Below, piece by piece: positions 42,106 through 50,892 of a stretch of 64,000 nt of DNA (its first letter is position 1; the number at the start of each line of letters is the position of its first letter). Under the pieces are notes generated by a model. It was not told the DNA's origin, made no database searches, and was given only the letters and a program-made list of their open reading frames with translations. The translations under genes were made by a program, and so were the position numbers. The stretch is from Sinorhizobium fredii USDA 205 (GTDB lineage Bacteria; Pseudomonadota; Alphaproteobacteria; Rhizobiales; Rhizobiaceae). The stretch lies in contig NZ_AUTC01000145.1 in NCBI RefSeq assembly GCF_001461695.1, positions 1 to 64,000 on the forward strand, written 5' to 3'.

Positions 42106-43322
42106 TGGGCTGTGCGACGGCGAACCTCGGCGCTCTCGCCCACCTTGCTGATGAACGTTTCGACCGTTTTTATCTTTCCGCCCTCGGGCGTGAAGGTGAT
42201 GGCATTGGTGAAAGCGTCGTCAGGCGCCAGAAACGTGTAGCACGAATTGAACAGGTGCGACGGAAACTGCTGCGAGCCCGTGAGTGAGGCCGCAATCGCG
42301 AAGGCGCATGCCTTGGCTTGGCTGTTGGTGGAAAATGCCGACTTCGGCATGTCGCCGCCGATGATCGAGTCGCCTACGACATGGATGCCGCGCTGGAGCG
42401 TCGACTCGAAGGTCACGGGATCGACCGGGCACCAGCCAGACGCGTCGGTGAGTTCGGTCTTCTCAGCGATCGCTCCGGCCTTTTGTGCCGGGATGATATT
42501 CGCGACGGCCGCCTTGAACGTCTCGCCTTCAGTCACCACCGATCGCGCTGCGACATCGACGATCTTGACTGCCCCGGTGAATTGCCGAGGCAGCCATTCG
42601 ATCATCCCTGGATAGTGGCGGCCCCAGGCCTCCTGGAACAGTTCCTGACCGGAAAAGCGGTCCTTGGCATCAAGGATGAGGATCTTCGACCTCGGCTTGA
42701 ACTGTTTGAAATAATAGGCGACGAGCGAGGCACGTTCGTACGGCGCCGGTGGGCAGCGGAACGGATCTGGAGGCGCGACGATCACGAACACGCCCCCATC
42801 CTCCATGCTTTCGAGCTGTCGTCGCAGCAGCTCGCTCTGTGGCCCGGCATTCCAGGCATGCGGCATGATTTCTGCAGCCGACGCGTCGTAATTGCGGATC
42901 TCGCCGGATTTGAAGGCGATACCCGCGGCGACCACCAGCCGGTCATAGGCCAACCTCACGCCGTCCCGAAGCGTGACTGTCTTGGTGCCGGGATCGACCC
43001 CTGTTGCGGCCTGATGGATTACCTTGAGGCCATGGCGTTCGGTCAGTACCTCGAACCCGAAGGTCAGGGAGGCGAGCGAACGAAGTCCGGCGAGATAGAG
43101 ATTGCTGAAGAAGCAGGTGACGTATCGGCGTTTCGTCTCGATGAGGGTCACGTCCATCGTTTTCAGGTCGCCGAGATACCGCGCCACCGTCGCGCCGCCG
43201 ATGCCGCCGCCGATGACCACGACGCGCGGCTTGTTCTGGCTTCGCGCAACGTGCGGTGCGGCTGCCGCCGCCAAAACGCCTCCGGCCATGCTACAGATCT
43301 GCCGGCGCGTCCAGTTCGTCAT
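42048..43322 (-). CDS. soxF: SoxF/FccB-like sulfide dehydrogenase flavoprotein
   Basis: 424 aa. A signal (MTNWTRRQICSMAGGVLAAA with a twin arginine) precedes the FAD-binding start RVVVIGGGIGGATVARYLG. Redox Cys positions appear in VTCFFSN and SCYTF, and the FAD closing motif is GIHVVGDSIIGG. FccB/SoxF with a small cytochrome oxidises sulfide in the periplasm. It is the last gene of the leftward soxYZEF set and is translationally coupled to the cytochrome. Confidence 0.88.
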   Translation of the reverse strand: MTNWTRRQICSMAGGVLAAAAAPHVARSQNKPRVVVIGGGIGGATVARYLGDLKTMDVTLIETKRRYVTCFFSNLYLAGLRSLASLTFGFEVLTERHGLKVIHQAATGVDPGTKTVTLRDGVRLAYDRLVVAAGIAFKSGEIRNYDASAAEIMPHAWNAGPQSELLRRQLESMEDGGVFVIVAPPDPFRCPPAPYERASLVAYYFKQFKPRSKILILDAKDRFSGQELFQEAWGRHYPGMIEWLPRQFTGAVKIVDVAARSVVTEGETFKAAVANIIPAQKAGAIAEKTELTDASGWCPVDPVTFESTLQRGIHVVGDSIIGGDMPKSAFSTNSQAKACAFAIAASLTGSQQFPSHLFNSCYTFLAPDDAFTNAITFTPEGGKIKTVETFISKVGESAEVRRRTAHQAVGWYSAFTADVFGEGS

Positions 43323-43693
43323 GGCGGGTCTCGATGCCGGACGTTTGCGGCAAGGTGGCGCGCCACGGCCCCTATTTCCTCTTCTGACAGCGACAGCGCG
43401 ACCGCATGCATCACATGACTCGAACTTTCGCTGGCTCGGTAGTTGTGCATGAACTTGATGATGGTCTGCTCGTCAAGCGAGGTGATCGGCGGAATAGCAT
43501 GGCCGCGGCCGCTCGGATCGTGGCAGGATGCACAGGCGGCAGCGATCTGGGCGCCATGGCTCGCATCTGCGGCCACCGAACCTCCAGGAAAAAGGAGTGC
43601 GAGCGAAAGCGAGAGTCTCAGGAGAGAATGGATTTGATGTTTGGTTTCCCCATTTGCGGACAAGACACTCTCGGTCATCTGATCCCGCGTCAT
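43319..43693 (-). CDS. soxE: SoxE/FccA-like c-type cytochrome
   Basis: 124 aa with a signal-like hydrophobic segment (LLRLSLSLALLFPGGSVAA) and a single haem site CASCHDPSGRG; a Met ligand is near FMHNYRAS or HVMHAVALS. It overlaps the flavoprotein by 4 nt, as expected for the FccAB/SoxEF pair. It takes electrons from sulfide oxidation. Start at 43693 or 43678 is uncertain. Confidence 0.85.
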   Translation of the reverse strand: MTRDQMTESVLSANGETKHQIHSLLRLSLSLALLFPGGSVAADASHGAQIAAACASCHDPSGRGHAIPPITSLDEQTIIKFMHNYRASESSSHVMHAVALSLSEEEIGAVARHLAANVRHRDPP

Positions 43694-43694
43694 A

Positions 43695-44021
43695 CTAGGT
43701 GACCACTATCTCGTGAGACAGCGAATAGATGGCGCCGCCGTCTTCCTGCCAGATAAATTCGAGCCGTCCGCTTTCCGTAGCGCGAAGGTAGAACTCCAGG
43801 AACGGATTGGCCGCGACGGCCTCGTGTAAATCGGCCCGGAACACCTCGACGCTGCCGTAGCGGCAAACAAAACCGTTGATGATCTTGCGCGGGATGACCT
43901 GGCCCGTGCTATCGGTGCGCAGTCCCGTTTCCATCTCGTGCTGAATAATGGCCTTGATCGGAAACACTTCGTGCCTGGACACGGAGCCAGGAACCATCAC
44001 GCGAGGAACAGGAGTGGTCAC
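43695..44021 (-). CDS. soxZ: SoxZ sulfur-carrier partner
   Basis: About 108 aa: VPGSVSRHEVFPIKAIIQHE, METGLR, FRADLHEAVAANPFLEFYLR and the C-terminal ESGRLEFIWQEDGG are the usual SoxZ pattern. A GTG at 44021 after GGGAGG fits best; the frame opens at 44036. SoxZ binds SoxY and holds its carrier arm. It follows soxY directly. Confidence 0.88.
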   Translation of the reverse strand: MTTPVPRVMVPGSVSRHEVFPIKAIIQHEMETGLRTDSTGQVIPRKIINGFVCRYGSVEVFRADLHEAVAANPFLEFYLRATESGRLEFIWQEDGGAIYSLSHEIVVT

Positions 44022-44039
44022 CTTACCTCCCATCACAAC

Positions 44040-44489
44040 TTAGAGACAGCCATTGGTGGCGACAGTCACCCAGGCCTTTGCCATCAGCAGGCTACCGTCG
44101 CTCATCTCGGCAAGCGCCACGACATGTTGCGGGGCAGCCAGGCGAACGCGCGTCGAGACGCGAGGGAGGCTACGCTCCGGAACAAAATGGAACTGAACCA
44201 CTTCGACGAGTGGGTTTTTAGGAGCGAACACCCGCAAGGACTTGACGTGGTCGGACTTCGTCATCGGGCTGTCGATCGAGATGTCCATAGGCACCGTATA
44301 GCCAGTCGAGAACTCCGCCGGCATCACGAGGCGAAGTCGATCCGAAGGCGTCGCCGCCCGACCGGTCAGACGCCAGACGAAGTCCTGCACCCCATCCGCT
44401 GCCTGCATACGCTTCGGCGCCAACAGGGCAAGTGCGCATGCTGCGGTCCCGATTGTGCGGGTCAACATATGGCGGCGCGTCAAACTCAT
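44040..44489 (-). CDS. soxY: SoxY sulfur-carrier protein with altered C terminus
   Basis: 149 aa with a twin-arginine signal (LTRRHMLTRTIGTAACA). The immunoglobulin-like body shows LRLVMPAEFSTGYTVPMDIS and ALAEMSDGSLLMAKAWVTV. SoxY carries the substrate on a C-terminal Cys within GGCGG. Here the end is TNGCL, so the Cys is kept but the glycine-rich arm is reduced. Start at 44489 has GGAGA upstream. First gene of the leftward soxYZEF operon; soxX, soxB and soxCD are not in the window. Confidence 0.85.
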   Translation of the reverse strand: MSLTRRHMLTRTIGTAACALALLAPKRMQAADGVQDFVWRLTGRAATPSDRLRLVMPAEFSTGYTVPMDISIDSPMTKSDHVKSLRVFAPKNPLVEVVQFHFVPERSLPRVSTRVRLAAPQHVVALAEMSDGSLLMAKAWVTVATNGCL

Positions 44490-44706
44490 CGTTCTGTCTC
44501 CGGCGCCTTGCGGGGATCGCGTGCATCCCTTCAATGAGGTAGCGATCCTTCAAACAACAGCAAGGGTGCCATCGCGCGGTTCTCGGAAAAAGAGTACACC
44601 CTGTCCCGTGCCGCGTAAATCGTTTGCAATGCAAGGGTTTGTCACGCTTACATCGAAGTATTACCCGCGTCCGCTTTCTCGTCTTAGAGGCGGTGTGAGT
44701 CGTTCG

Positions 44707-44814
44707 TTTGCTTAAACGCAAATAAGCCGCCGCTTGGACGACGGCGGCACTGACGAAAATGCTGCCGGCATCCGCCATAGAGTCAAGCCGAGCAGCGACG
44801 TTCACGCGACCTCT
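44707..44814 (-). pseudogene. Class III adenylate cyclase relic
   Basis: The minus strand encodes RGRVNVAARLDSMADAGSIF and then VSAAVVQAAAYLRLSK, the end of a class III cyclase domain (VNxAARL motif). No metal-binding part is found upstream in any frame. The 44490-45059 stretch otherwise holds no gene and should contain the promoters of soxY (minus) and of the att-like operon (plus). Confidence 0.55.
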
Positions 44815-45101
44815 AATCGCGCGTCTGAGCGTCGTGCCAAACTGGTTCGAGGATGTAGCGCGAAAGAACTGGACGAGCGCGGCGATGCAATCTGGTGCAA
44901 CCTGGCCTACACTCATCCTGAATGGTGATTGAAGCGTGCTCCAGCCGACTGCGCCATATTGTCGGCTGCCATTATTTGCTAGGAGTCGATTTGCGAAGAA
45001 CCTGAACTTCGAAGAGGTCGGCATCCACATATCCTCGCCGTGGGCCTTTCCAGGCGGGCATGGAGAGTTACATATGTGACATCGTCGTGATCTTGGCCGC
45101 C

Positions 45102-45758
45102 ATGGTGATCGCACTCCGCAATCTTAGTAAATCCTATGAGACTGCCGAAGGGCGGCTTGAAGTGTTGAGAGGGATCGATCTCGATCTCGGCGCGGGAGAC
45201 TGCGTTGCCCTGACAGGCGAGTCTGGTAGCGGTAAGAGCACCCTCCTGCATCTCGTAGCCGGCCTAGACCGCCCGGACGCAGGCGAGATCCTGATCGGGG
45301 GTCGAGACATCTCCAAGCTGGACGATCGAGGTCGCGCCGCCTACAGGCGAACCGAAGTTGGCCTCGTGTTTCAGCAGTTCAACCTTATCCCCTCACTAGA
45401 CGTGGCGGCGAACATAGCCTTCCACGCCAAGCTCGCCGGTCGCCACGATTCCGCGTGGGAAAATGAACTCGTGGAGCGCCTCGGAGTCGGAACATTGCTG
45501 ACGAGATATCCAGAGCAGCTTTCGAGCGGACAGCAGCAGCGAGTGGCAATCGGACGGACCCTTGCCGCACGTCCCGGCTTGGTTCTGGCAGACGAACCCA
45601 CAGGAAATCTGGACGAGGCTAACGGAGACGCTGTCCTGGATCTGATGTTCTCGCTTTCGAAGGGAACAGGATCGACGCTGCTCATGGTGACGCATTCGCA
45701 CAGACTCGCGGACAGGCTCGACCGGCAGATCCATTTGCGGTCGGGGAAGATCACATGA
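45102..45758 (+). CDS. MacB/LolD-type ABC transporter ATPase (AttE-like)
   Basis: 218 aa from ATG 45102 (an upstream ATG at 45060 is possible). Walker A GESGSGKSTLL, Q-loop VFQQFNLIPSL, signature LSSGQQQRVAIGR, Walker B LVLADEPTGNLD and H-loop MVTHSHRLADR. It belongs to the export or lipoprotein-release group. Its stop overlaps the FtsX-like permease start (ATGA). The gene order ATPase, permease, lipocalin-like protein matches the Agrobacterium attEFGH set. Confidence 0.9.
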   Translation: MVIALRNLSKSYETAEGRLEVLRGIDLDLGAGDCVALTGESGSGKSTLLHLVAGLDRPDAGEILIGGRDISKLDDRGRAAYRRTEVGLVFQQFNLIPSLDVAANIAFHAKLAGRHDSAWENELVERLGVGTLLTRYPEQLSSGQQQRVAIGRTLAARPGLVLADEPTGNLDEANGDAVLDLMFSLSKGTGSTLLMVTHSHRLADRLDRQIHLRSGKIT

Positions 45759-48166
45759 CGATTTCGACCGTGGCCGCGGCACTCTTGTCCCACTGGCGAC
45801 GACAGCCGCTACAGCTCGGCGCTCTCATGTTGGGCTTGGCGCTGGCGACTGCCCTGTGGTCCGGGGTGCAGGCGGTCAACGCAGAAGCCCGCGCGAGCTA
45901 CGCCCGCGCAGCGGCTGCATTGGATCAGAACGGGTTGGCGCACTTGGTTTCTCCAGGCGGGCGCTCGATCCCGCGGGACGCCTTCGTGCGGCTCAGACGC
46001 GCGGGTTGGAACGTGTCGCCGGTCCTCGAGGGGGAATATCGGTTCGGAGCCACCCGGCTGAGGGTGATCGGCATCGAGCCTCTGACGATGCCAGCAGAGA
46101 CGCGGACCGTCGATCTGGCGAATGCCGGGGACTTGCTTTCCTTCATCTCGCCTCCGGGTACGATGGTTGTCTCTCCTGAAACAGCGGAGAAAATACGAGG
46201 GCAGACTGACCTCGCATTGCGTGTTTCGGATCGGATGCCGGATGGGGCAGCCTTCGTCGATATCGGCTTGGCAGAGCGGCTATTAAGAAGAGACGGCGAA
46301 CTCACTCGGATTGTGATCGCCGAGAACCAACGTCCCGGTCTGGAGCCACTCGGAACGTTTGCCCCGGCGCTCTCAGTTCGCGAGCCGACTGCGCAAAGCG
46401 ATATCGAGCATCTTACCGAGAGCTTCCATCTCAATCTGACGGCCTTCGGTTTTCTCGCCTTTGCGGTGGGGCTGTTCATCGTGTACTCGACGATCGGCCT
46501 CGCCTTCGAGCAGCGGCGCCCGACCTTCAGAACGCTTCGGTGCCTTGGAGTTTCGTTGAGCGCGCTTGCGGTTTTGCTGCTCGCCGAGCTTGTCCTTTTC
46601 GCCCTCGCCGCCGGGGCGGCCGGAGTCATCGTCGGATATCTGGTCGCGTCGCTGCTACTGCCCGGAGTCGCCGCAACCCTCGAAGGACTCTACGGAGCCA
46701 GCGTCCCCGGCACGCTTTCCCTACGTCCGGAGTGGTGGCTCTCGGGCTTTGCCATCGCGGTGGCCGGAACATTGGTCTCATCGACACAGAGCCTGGTGCG
46801 CTTGATGCGGGTGCCTTTGCTCGCGGCGGCCCAGCCTCAGAAGTGGGGGCGGTCGTCGCGGACCGGACGGCGATTTCAGGCGCTGGCCGCAGCGGCTTTG
46901 CTAGGCCTCTCGGGAGCACTTATTCTATGGGCTGATGGACTTCAGGCGGGCTTTGGCGTCCTTGGCTGTCTTCTGCTCGGCGCATCGCTACTTCTCCCGG
47001 CCGTGCTCTCCGGATTCCTCACCTTGATGCAGCGGGCGTCTTCGGGTGCGCTCATCATGTGGTTCTGGGCCGATGCGCGCCAACAGCTCCCCGGGCTTTC
47101 CCTTGCCCTCATGGCATTGCTTCTTGCGCTGGCGGCAAACGTAGGCGTCGGAACCATGGTGTCGAGCTTCCGTCTCACTTTCGTGGGCTGGCTCGACCAA
47201 CGCCTCGCTGCGGAGCTTTACGTCGCCGCCCGGAACGAACTCGAGGCAGACCGGCTCAGGGCGTGGCTCGCAACGAAGGTGGAATCGGTGCTGCCGATCT
47301 CCAGCGTGGACACCGAGATCCGGGGGCAACCGATGCAGATCTTCGGTGTTGTTGACGATCCGACCTACCGGAAGCACTGGCCGCTGATCGTTGGCTTGCC
47401 CGATGTCTGGGATCGGGTGGCTTCCGGTGAAGGAGTATTGGTCAACGAACAGTTCTGGAGGCGGGAGCGGCTCCGCATCGGCGATCAGCTGGATCTGGCC
47501 AGCGACTGGAAGTCGACCGTTGTCGGCGCCTATTCGGATTACGGAAACCCAAAGGGCCAGGTCATCGCCGGAATAGACGCCCTGACCTCTCGGTACCCGC
47601 AAGTCTCGCGCCTGCGCTACGGTCTGCGGGTCCAGCCTGATCAGGTTGCAGACCTGCGGTCGAGCCTCTCGGACGAATTCGGACTACCACCGGACAACAT
47701 CGTCGATCAAGCGGCACTGAAGGAACAGTCACGGCGGATCTTCGATCGCACGTTTTTGGTGACTGGCGCGCTGAACACACTCACGCTTGGAGTTGCAGCA
47801 TTGGCTATGTTCTTGAGCCTCCTCACGCTTACGGAAATGCGCCTCCCGCAGCTTGCGCCAGTTTGGGCGATGGGGGTCACAAGGCGCGATCTCGCCATTC
47901 TTGAGATTCTAAGGACCCTGGTGCTCTGGCTGGCAACATTTACTACCGCTTTACCCCTCGGCCTGGCGCTGGCGTGGGTGCTTCTCGCGGTGGTGAATGT
48001 CGAAGCCTTCGGCTGGCGTGTGCCAATGCATATCTTTCCTTACGAGTGGGTCCGGCTCGGCCTCGTCGCGCTCGCCGCTGCGGTCGTTTCCATGTTGATC
48101 CCGCTTCGTAGGCTGGCGGGACTCGCGCCGTCGGAACTTCTCAAGGTATTCGCCAATGAGCGTTAG
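45755..48166 (+). CDS. FtsX/MacB-type large permease (AttFG-like)
   Basis: 803 aa with two FtsX-like modules. Each has helices near its end: residues ~225-380 (FGFLAFAVGLFIVYSTIGLA) and ~670-790 (TLGVAALAMFLSLLTLTEMR). Between them lies a large periplasmic domain. The size equals two fused half-permeases. It works with the AttE-like ATPase in energising movement of a cell-envelope substrate, and overlaps the next gene by 11 nt. Confidence 0.85.
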   Translation: MTISTVAAALLSHWRRQPLQLGALMLGLALATALWSGVQAVNAEARASYARAAAALDQNGLAHLVSPGGRSIPRDAFVRLRRAGWNVSPVLEGEYRFGATRLRVIGIEPLTMPAETRTVDLANAGDLLSFISPPGTMVVSPETAEKIRGQTDLALRVSDRMPDGAAFVDIGLAERLLRRDGELTRIVIAENQRPGLEPLGTFAPALSVREPTAQSDIEHLTESFHLNLTAFGFLAFAVGLFIVYSTIGLAFEQRRPTFRTLRCLGVSLSALAVLLLAELVLFALAAGAAGVIVGYLVASLLLPGVAATLEGLYGASVPGTLSLRPEWWLSGFAIAVAGTLVSSTQSLVRLMRVPLLAAAQPQKWGRSSRTGRRFQALAAAALLGLSGALILWADGLQAGFGVLGCLLLGASLLLPAVLSGFLTLMQRASSGALIMWFWADARQQLPGLSLALMALLLALAANVGVGTMVSSFRLTFVGWLDQRLAAELYVAARNELEADRLRAWLATKVESVLPISSVDTEIRGQPMQIFGVVDDPTYRKHWPLIVGLPDVWDRVASGEGVLVNEQFWRRERLRIGDQLDLASDWKSTVVGAYSDYGNPKGQVIAGIDALTSRYPQVSRLRYGLRVQPDQVADLRSSLSDEFGLPPDNIVDQAALKEQSRRIFDRTFLVTGALNTLTLGVAALAMFLSLLTLTEMRLPQLAPVWAMGVTRRDLAILEILRTLVLWLATFTTALPLGLALAWVLLAVVNVEAFGWRVPMHIFPYEWVRLGLVALAAAVVSMLIPLRRLAGLAPSELLKVFANER

Positions 48167-49229
48167 ATCGATTGCGATCACTTTTGCGGTGATGACCATG
48201 GCCAGCTTGTCCGGAAGCCAAGCGGCCTCCCAGGGTTTTGGTGGCCTCGGCGCGGCGGCTGAAGGGTTTTCGGTGCCGCAGCCCGGCCTGCTGTTCCGTT
48301 TCCCCGACGACCACGGCGCACATCCGGATTTCCGAATAGAGTGGTGGTATCTCACGGCAAATCTTGAAGCTGCGGACGGAACTCAATACGGAGCGCAGTG
48401 GACCCTTTTCCGGTCAGCGCTTGCTCCAAGGGAGGCCAAAGGGTGGGCGAGCCCACAGATTTGGATGGGTCACGCAGCCGTCACCACTTCCCAAGACCAC
48501 TTCGTGGCAGAACGTATTTCACGCGGGGGAGTAGGGCAGGCTGGGGTCGTGGCGGAACCTTTCTCGGCCTGGATCGACGACTGGCAGATGAAGGGGGGTG
48601 CCGCCCCAGGAGCGGATCAACTGGCCGAACTTACTCTGCACGCGACAGCAAAGGACTTCGGCTATGAACTCCGCCTATCGGCCACGGGCCCGCTGGTGCC
48701 CCATGGCAATAACGGCTATTCGGTGAAATCGGCGCAGGGACAGGCCAGCTACTACTATTCGCAACCGTTCTACGCGGCAACCGGCTCGCTTGCGCTACCC
48801 ACTGGGAATGTCGACGTGACCGGAAAGGCTTGGCTTGATCGCGAATGGTCCACACAGCCACTCGCTGAAGACCAGACGGGCTGGGACTGGTTCTCGCTGC
48901 ATCTGGATTCAGGGGAGAAGCTCATGGGATTCCGTCTCAGAGACAAAGGAGAGGGGTTCACCTCGGCGACGTGGATCACCGCCGACGGGCGGCCGGAGCC
49001 CTTGCCCGCGGGAGCTCTCCAGATCGTCCCCGTCCGAACCGCCAAGGTCGCAGGCCGTCAAATTCCCGTCTCTTGGAATCTCCGTATCCCCAGCCACGGC
49101 TTTGACGTCACAACCGAGCCTTTGAACGACCAAGCATGGATGGCAACGTCCATACCGTACTGGGAGGGCCCGATCAGCTTCGGCGGCACCGTCGGCGGGA
49201 GGGGGTATCTGGAGATGACTGGGTACTAA
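48156..49229 (+). CDS. AttH/CrtC-type lipocalin-like secreted protein
   Basis: 357 aa with a signal peptide (MSVRSIAITFAVMTMASLSG ending near QAA). The AttH-like pattern is clear: FPDDHGAHPDFRIEWWYLTA, TLFRSAL, YYYSQPFYAATGSLAL and VTGKAWLDREWSTQPL. The family includes carotenoid hydratase CrtC and Agrobacterium AttH; the exact ligand is unknown. Last gene of the att-like operon. Confidence 0.88.
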   Translation: MSVRSIAITFAVMTMASLSGSQAASQGFGGLGAAAEGFSVPQPGLLFRFPDDHGAHPDFRIEWWYLTANLEAADGTQYGAQWTLFRSALAPREAKGWASPQIWMGHAAVTTSQDHFVAERISRGGVGQAGVVAEPFSAWIDDWQMKGGAAPGADQLAELTLHATAKDFGYELRLSATGPLVPHGNNGYSVKSAQGQASYYYSQPFYAATGSLALPTGNVDVTGKAWLDREWSTQPLAEDQTGWDWFSLHLDSGEKLMGFRLRDKGEGFTSATWITADGRPEPLPAGALQIVPVRTAKVAGRQIPVSWNLRIPSHGFDVTTEPLNDQAWMATSIPYWEGPISFGGTVGGRGYLEMTGY

Positions 49230-49332
49230 ATTAGCTGAACGGCCTGACAAGCAGGAAGGTACCCTCGGTGTCGCTCTGGCAGATGGGATGGTTGCCGCCC
49301 TTCCCGCCGGCATCGAAAGTGCCATCCGCGGC

Positions 49333-49607
49333 GCAGCCTTCTTTGCCTACCCGCCAAGTACATGATCGATCTCGGCCACGCGATCATCGTCGACGTCGAA
49401 CCAACAACCGCCATTCGCCAGGCTGAAGTGACCGCCGCCAAGCGGATGATTGAGCGCTCGCGAGAAGAGTTCGGCCTTTGTCCGGCCCGGCTGGCGGCCC
49501 ACAGCTGGTACGGGTCGGCTGAGATGCTCGGTTGGCTCGTGCACATTCCGGTCTTTGACAAGTCGGCTGCGACATCTGCGCGATCGGGCATGAGAATTAC
49601 GTGCTAG
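49333..49607 (+). mobile_element. IS1182-family transposase middle fragment
   Basis: The frame reads FFAYPPS, then MIDLGHAIIVDVEPTTAIRQ, EVTAAKRMIERSREEFGLCP, RLAAHSWYGSAEMLGWLV and HIPVFDKS. Intact relatives have DTGYGSAEML with the second catalytic Asp in place of HSWYGSAEML, and several residues before HIPVFDK are deleted. It is a dead fragment. The flanking 49230-49332 and 49608-49788 hold nothing recognisable. Confidence 0.75.
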
Positions 49608-49788
49608 GCGTCGAGCAGATGGCAGAGACGGCCGGCGAGCTCGAGTACATAGGTGAAAAAGTTCGGCGATCGGGACGACTTGTAACGGGAGATCGCCACC
49701 ACCTTCCGTCGCGATCCAGGCTCGAGCGAGCTCTCGTGCCGAATATCAGACATTCAACTACACATTCACGGCCATCTGCCGCCCTACC

Positions 49789-50799
49789 CTAGTCCTTTAT
49801 CCACGCCGAAAACGCATCCGGCAGCACGTTCGACCCGCAGATCACCGCTACCACACGCTTGCCGCGGTAACGCGAGGGGTCTTCCAGGATCGCCGCGATG
49901 CCGAGAGCGGCCGAGGGCTCGACCACGAGGCCGGCGTGCCGATGCAGCAAGCGCATGCCCGCCTTGATGCTTGCTTCCTCGACGAGCGGCACTTGATCGG
50001 CGACGGCGAGTAGGTCCTGAAGGACCACCGCGATCGGGAAGCGGCCGGCGACGCCGTCGGCGATCGTGTCGGTGCGATCGGTGGTGACGACCGATCGCGC
50101 CCGCCAAGACAGAGCCAAGGCGGGTGCTCCGCTGGGTTGGATGCACACCACCTCCGTTGTGGGCGACAAGCTCTTGAAGACGTGGCCGACGCCGGTGGCG
50201 AGCGCGCCGCCGCCGAGTGCGAGCAGGATCGTGTCGATGCGGGCGTACCCTTCGATGAGCTCCAGCCCGATTGTGCCCGCGGCCTCGCAGGTGTCGAGGT
50301 TTTCGCTGTCCTCTACGAGTAAAGCATTGTCGCTGGCCGCGATCTCGCGGGCGCGTTGTCGCGCCTCCTCAATGTCGCCCTCGACCAGGTCGACGGCGGC
50401 TCCGAGCCGACGAATGCGATCGATCTTCGCGGGATTGGCGCTTGTCGCCGCCACCACGGTTACGCCAATTCCGCGTGCCCGGCCACTATGTGCGAGCGCC
50501 TGCCCAAGATTGCCGGCGCTGGCGCAGACCGCGGCTTTGGGATCCGGGCTGCTTGCCAGACGGGACATAATGACCTCGGTCCCTCGTCCCTTGAAGCATC
50601 TGATCGGGTTTGCGGTCTCAAGTTTGATGACGACTTCGCATCCCAACACGTCGCCAAGAGCGGGACAAGCGAATTGGGGCGTGTCGCGAAACACTGATGA
50701 AATTTGTCCCCTAGTCGCAAGGATGCGGTCGAGGTCGAGCCTGGTATCTGGTTGCCTGACTTCAAGGTATGCTGCGGATCTTTCACCGACAGATCGCAT
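49789..50799 (-). CDS. Threonine/serine dehydratase-like PLP enzyme
   Basis: About 336 aa, fold type II PLP enzyme. The PLP Lys is in ETANPIRCFKGRGTEV, the phosphate loop is LALGGGALATGVG, and the Asn-containing SAGNLGQALAHS contacts the PLP ring. Start at 50799 chosen for AAAGGA 8 nt upstream; 50817 is possible. Family members deaminate Thr or Ser to 2-oxo acids, or act on hydroxy-aspartate. The catalytic-site Cys beside the Lys (CFKGRG, usually SFKxRG) is slightly unusual. It diverges from a regulator gene with a strong shared operator. Confidence 0.85.
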   Translation of the reverse strand: MRSVGERSAAYLEVRQPDTRLDLDRILATRGQISSVFRDTPQFACPALGDVLGCEVVIKLETANPIRCFKGRGTEVIMSRLASSPDPKAAVCASAGNLGQALAHSGRARGIGVTVVAATSANPAKIDRIRRLGAAVDLVEGDIEEARQRAREIAASDNALLVEDSENLDTCEAAGTIGLELIEGYARIDTILLALGGGALATGVGHVFKSLSPTTEVVCIQPSGAPALALSWRARSVVTTDRTDTIADGVAGRFPIAVVLQDLLAVADQVPLVEEASIKAGMRLLHRHAGLVVEPSAALGIAAILEDPSRYRGKRVVAVICGSNVLPDAFSAWIKD

Positions 50800-50837
50800 G
50801 GGATAGTCCTTTGACATTGTGTTGCGGTTGAGTGGGC

Positions 50838-50878
50838 GTGCGTTATAGCGCATACTCGGGATGCGCGCTATAACGCAC
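50838..50878. promoter_or_regulatory. Operator: 14-bp perfect inverted repeat
   Basis: GTGCGTTATAGCGC (50838-50851) and GCGCTATAACGCAC (50865-50878) are exact inverse complements with a 13-nt spacer. Each arm is itself a near-palindrome (GCGTTATAGCGC), so two dimer sites are possible. It lies between the divergent dehydratase and XRE-cupin regulator genes, 15 nt from the regulator start, so the regulator probably represses both. Confidence 0.75.
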
Positions 50879-50892
50879 AATGCGAGGTCTAA

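Noticed and set aside
44726..44748. Strong GCCGCCG/CGGCGGC hairpin, first read as a terminator.
   Set aside because: It lies inside the adenylate cyclase relic and encodes part of its Ala-rich helix; no clean U-tract follows on either strand.
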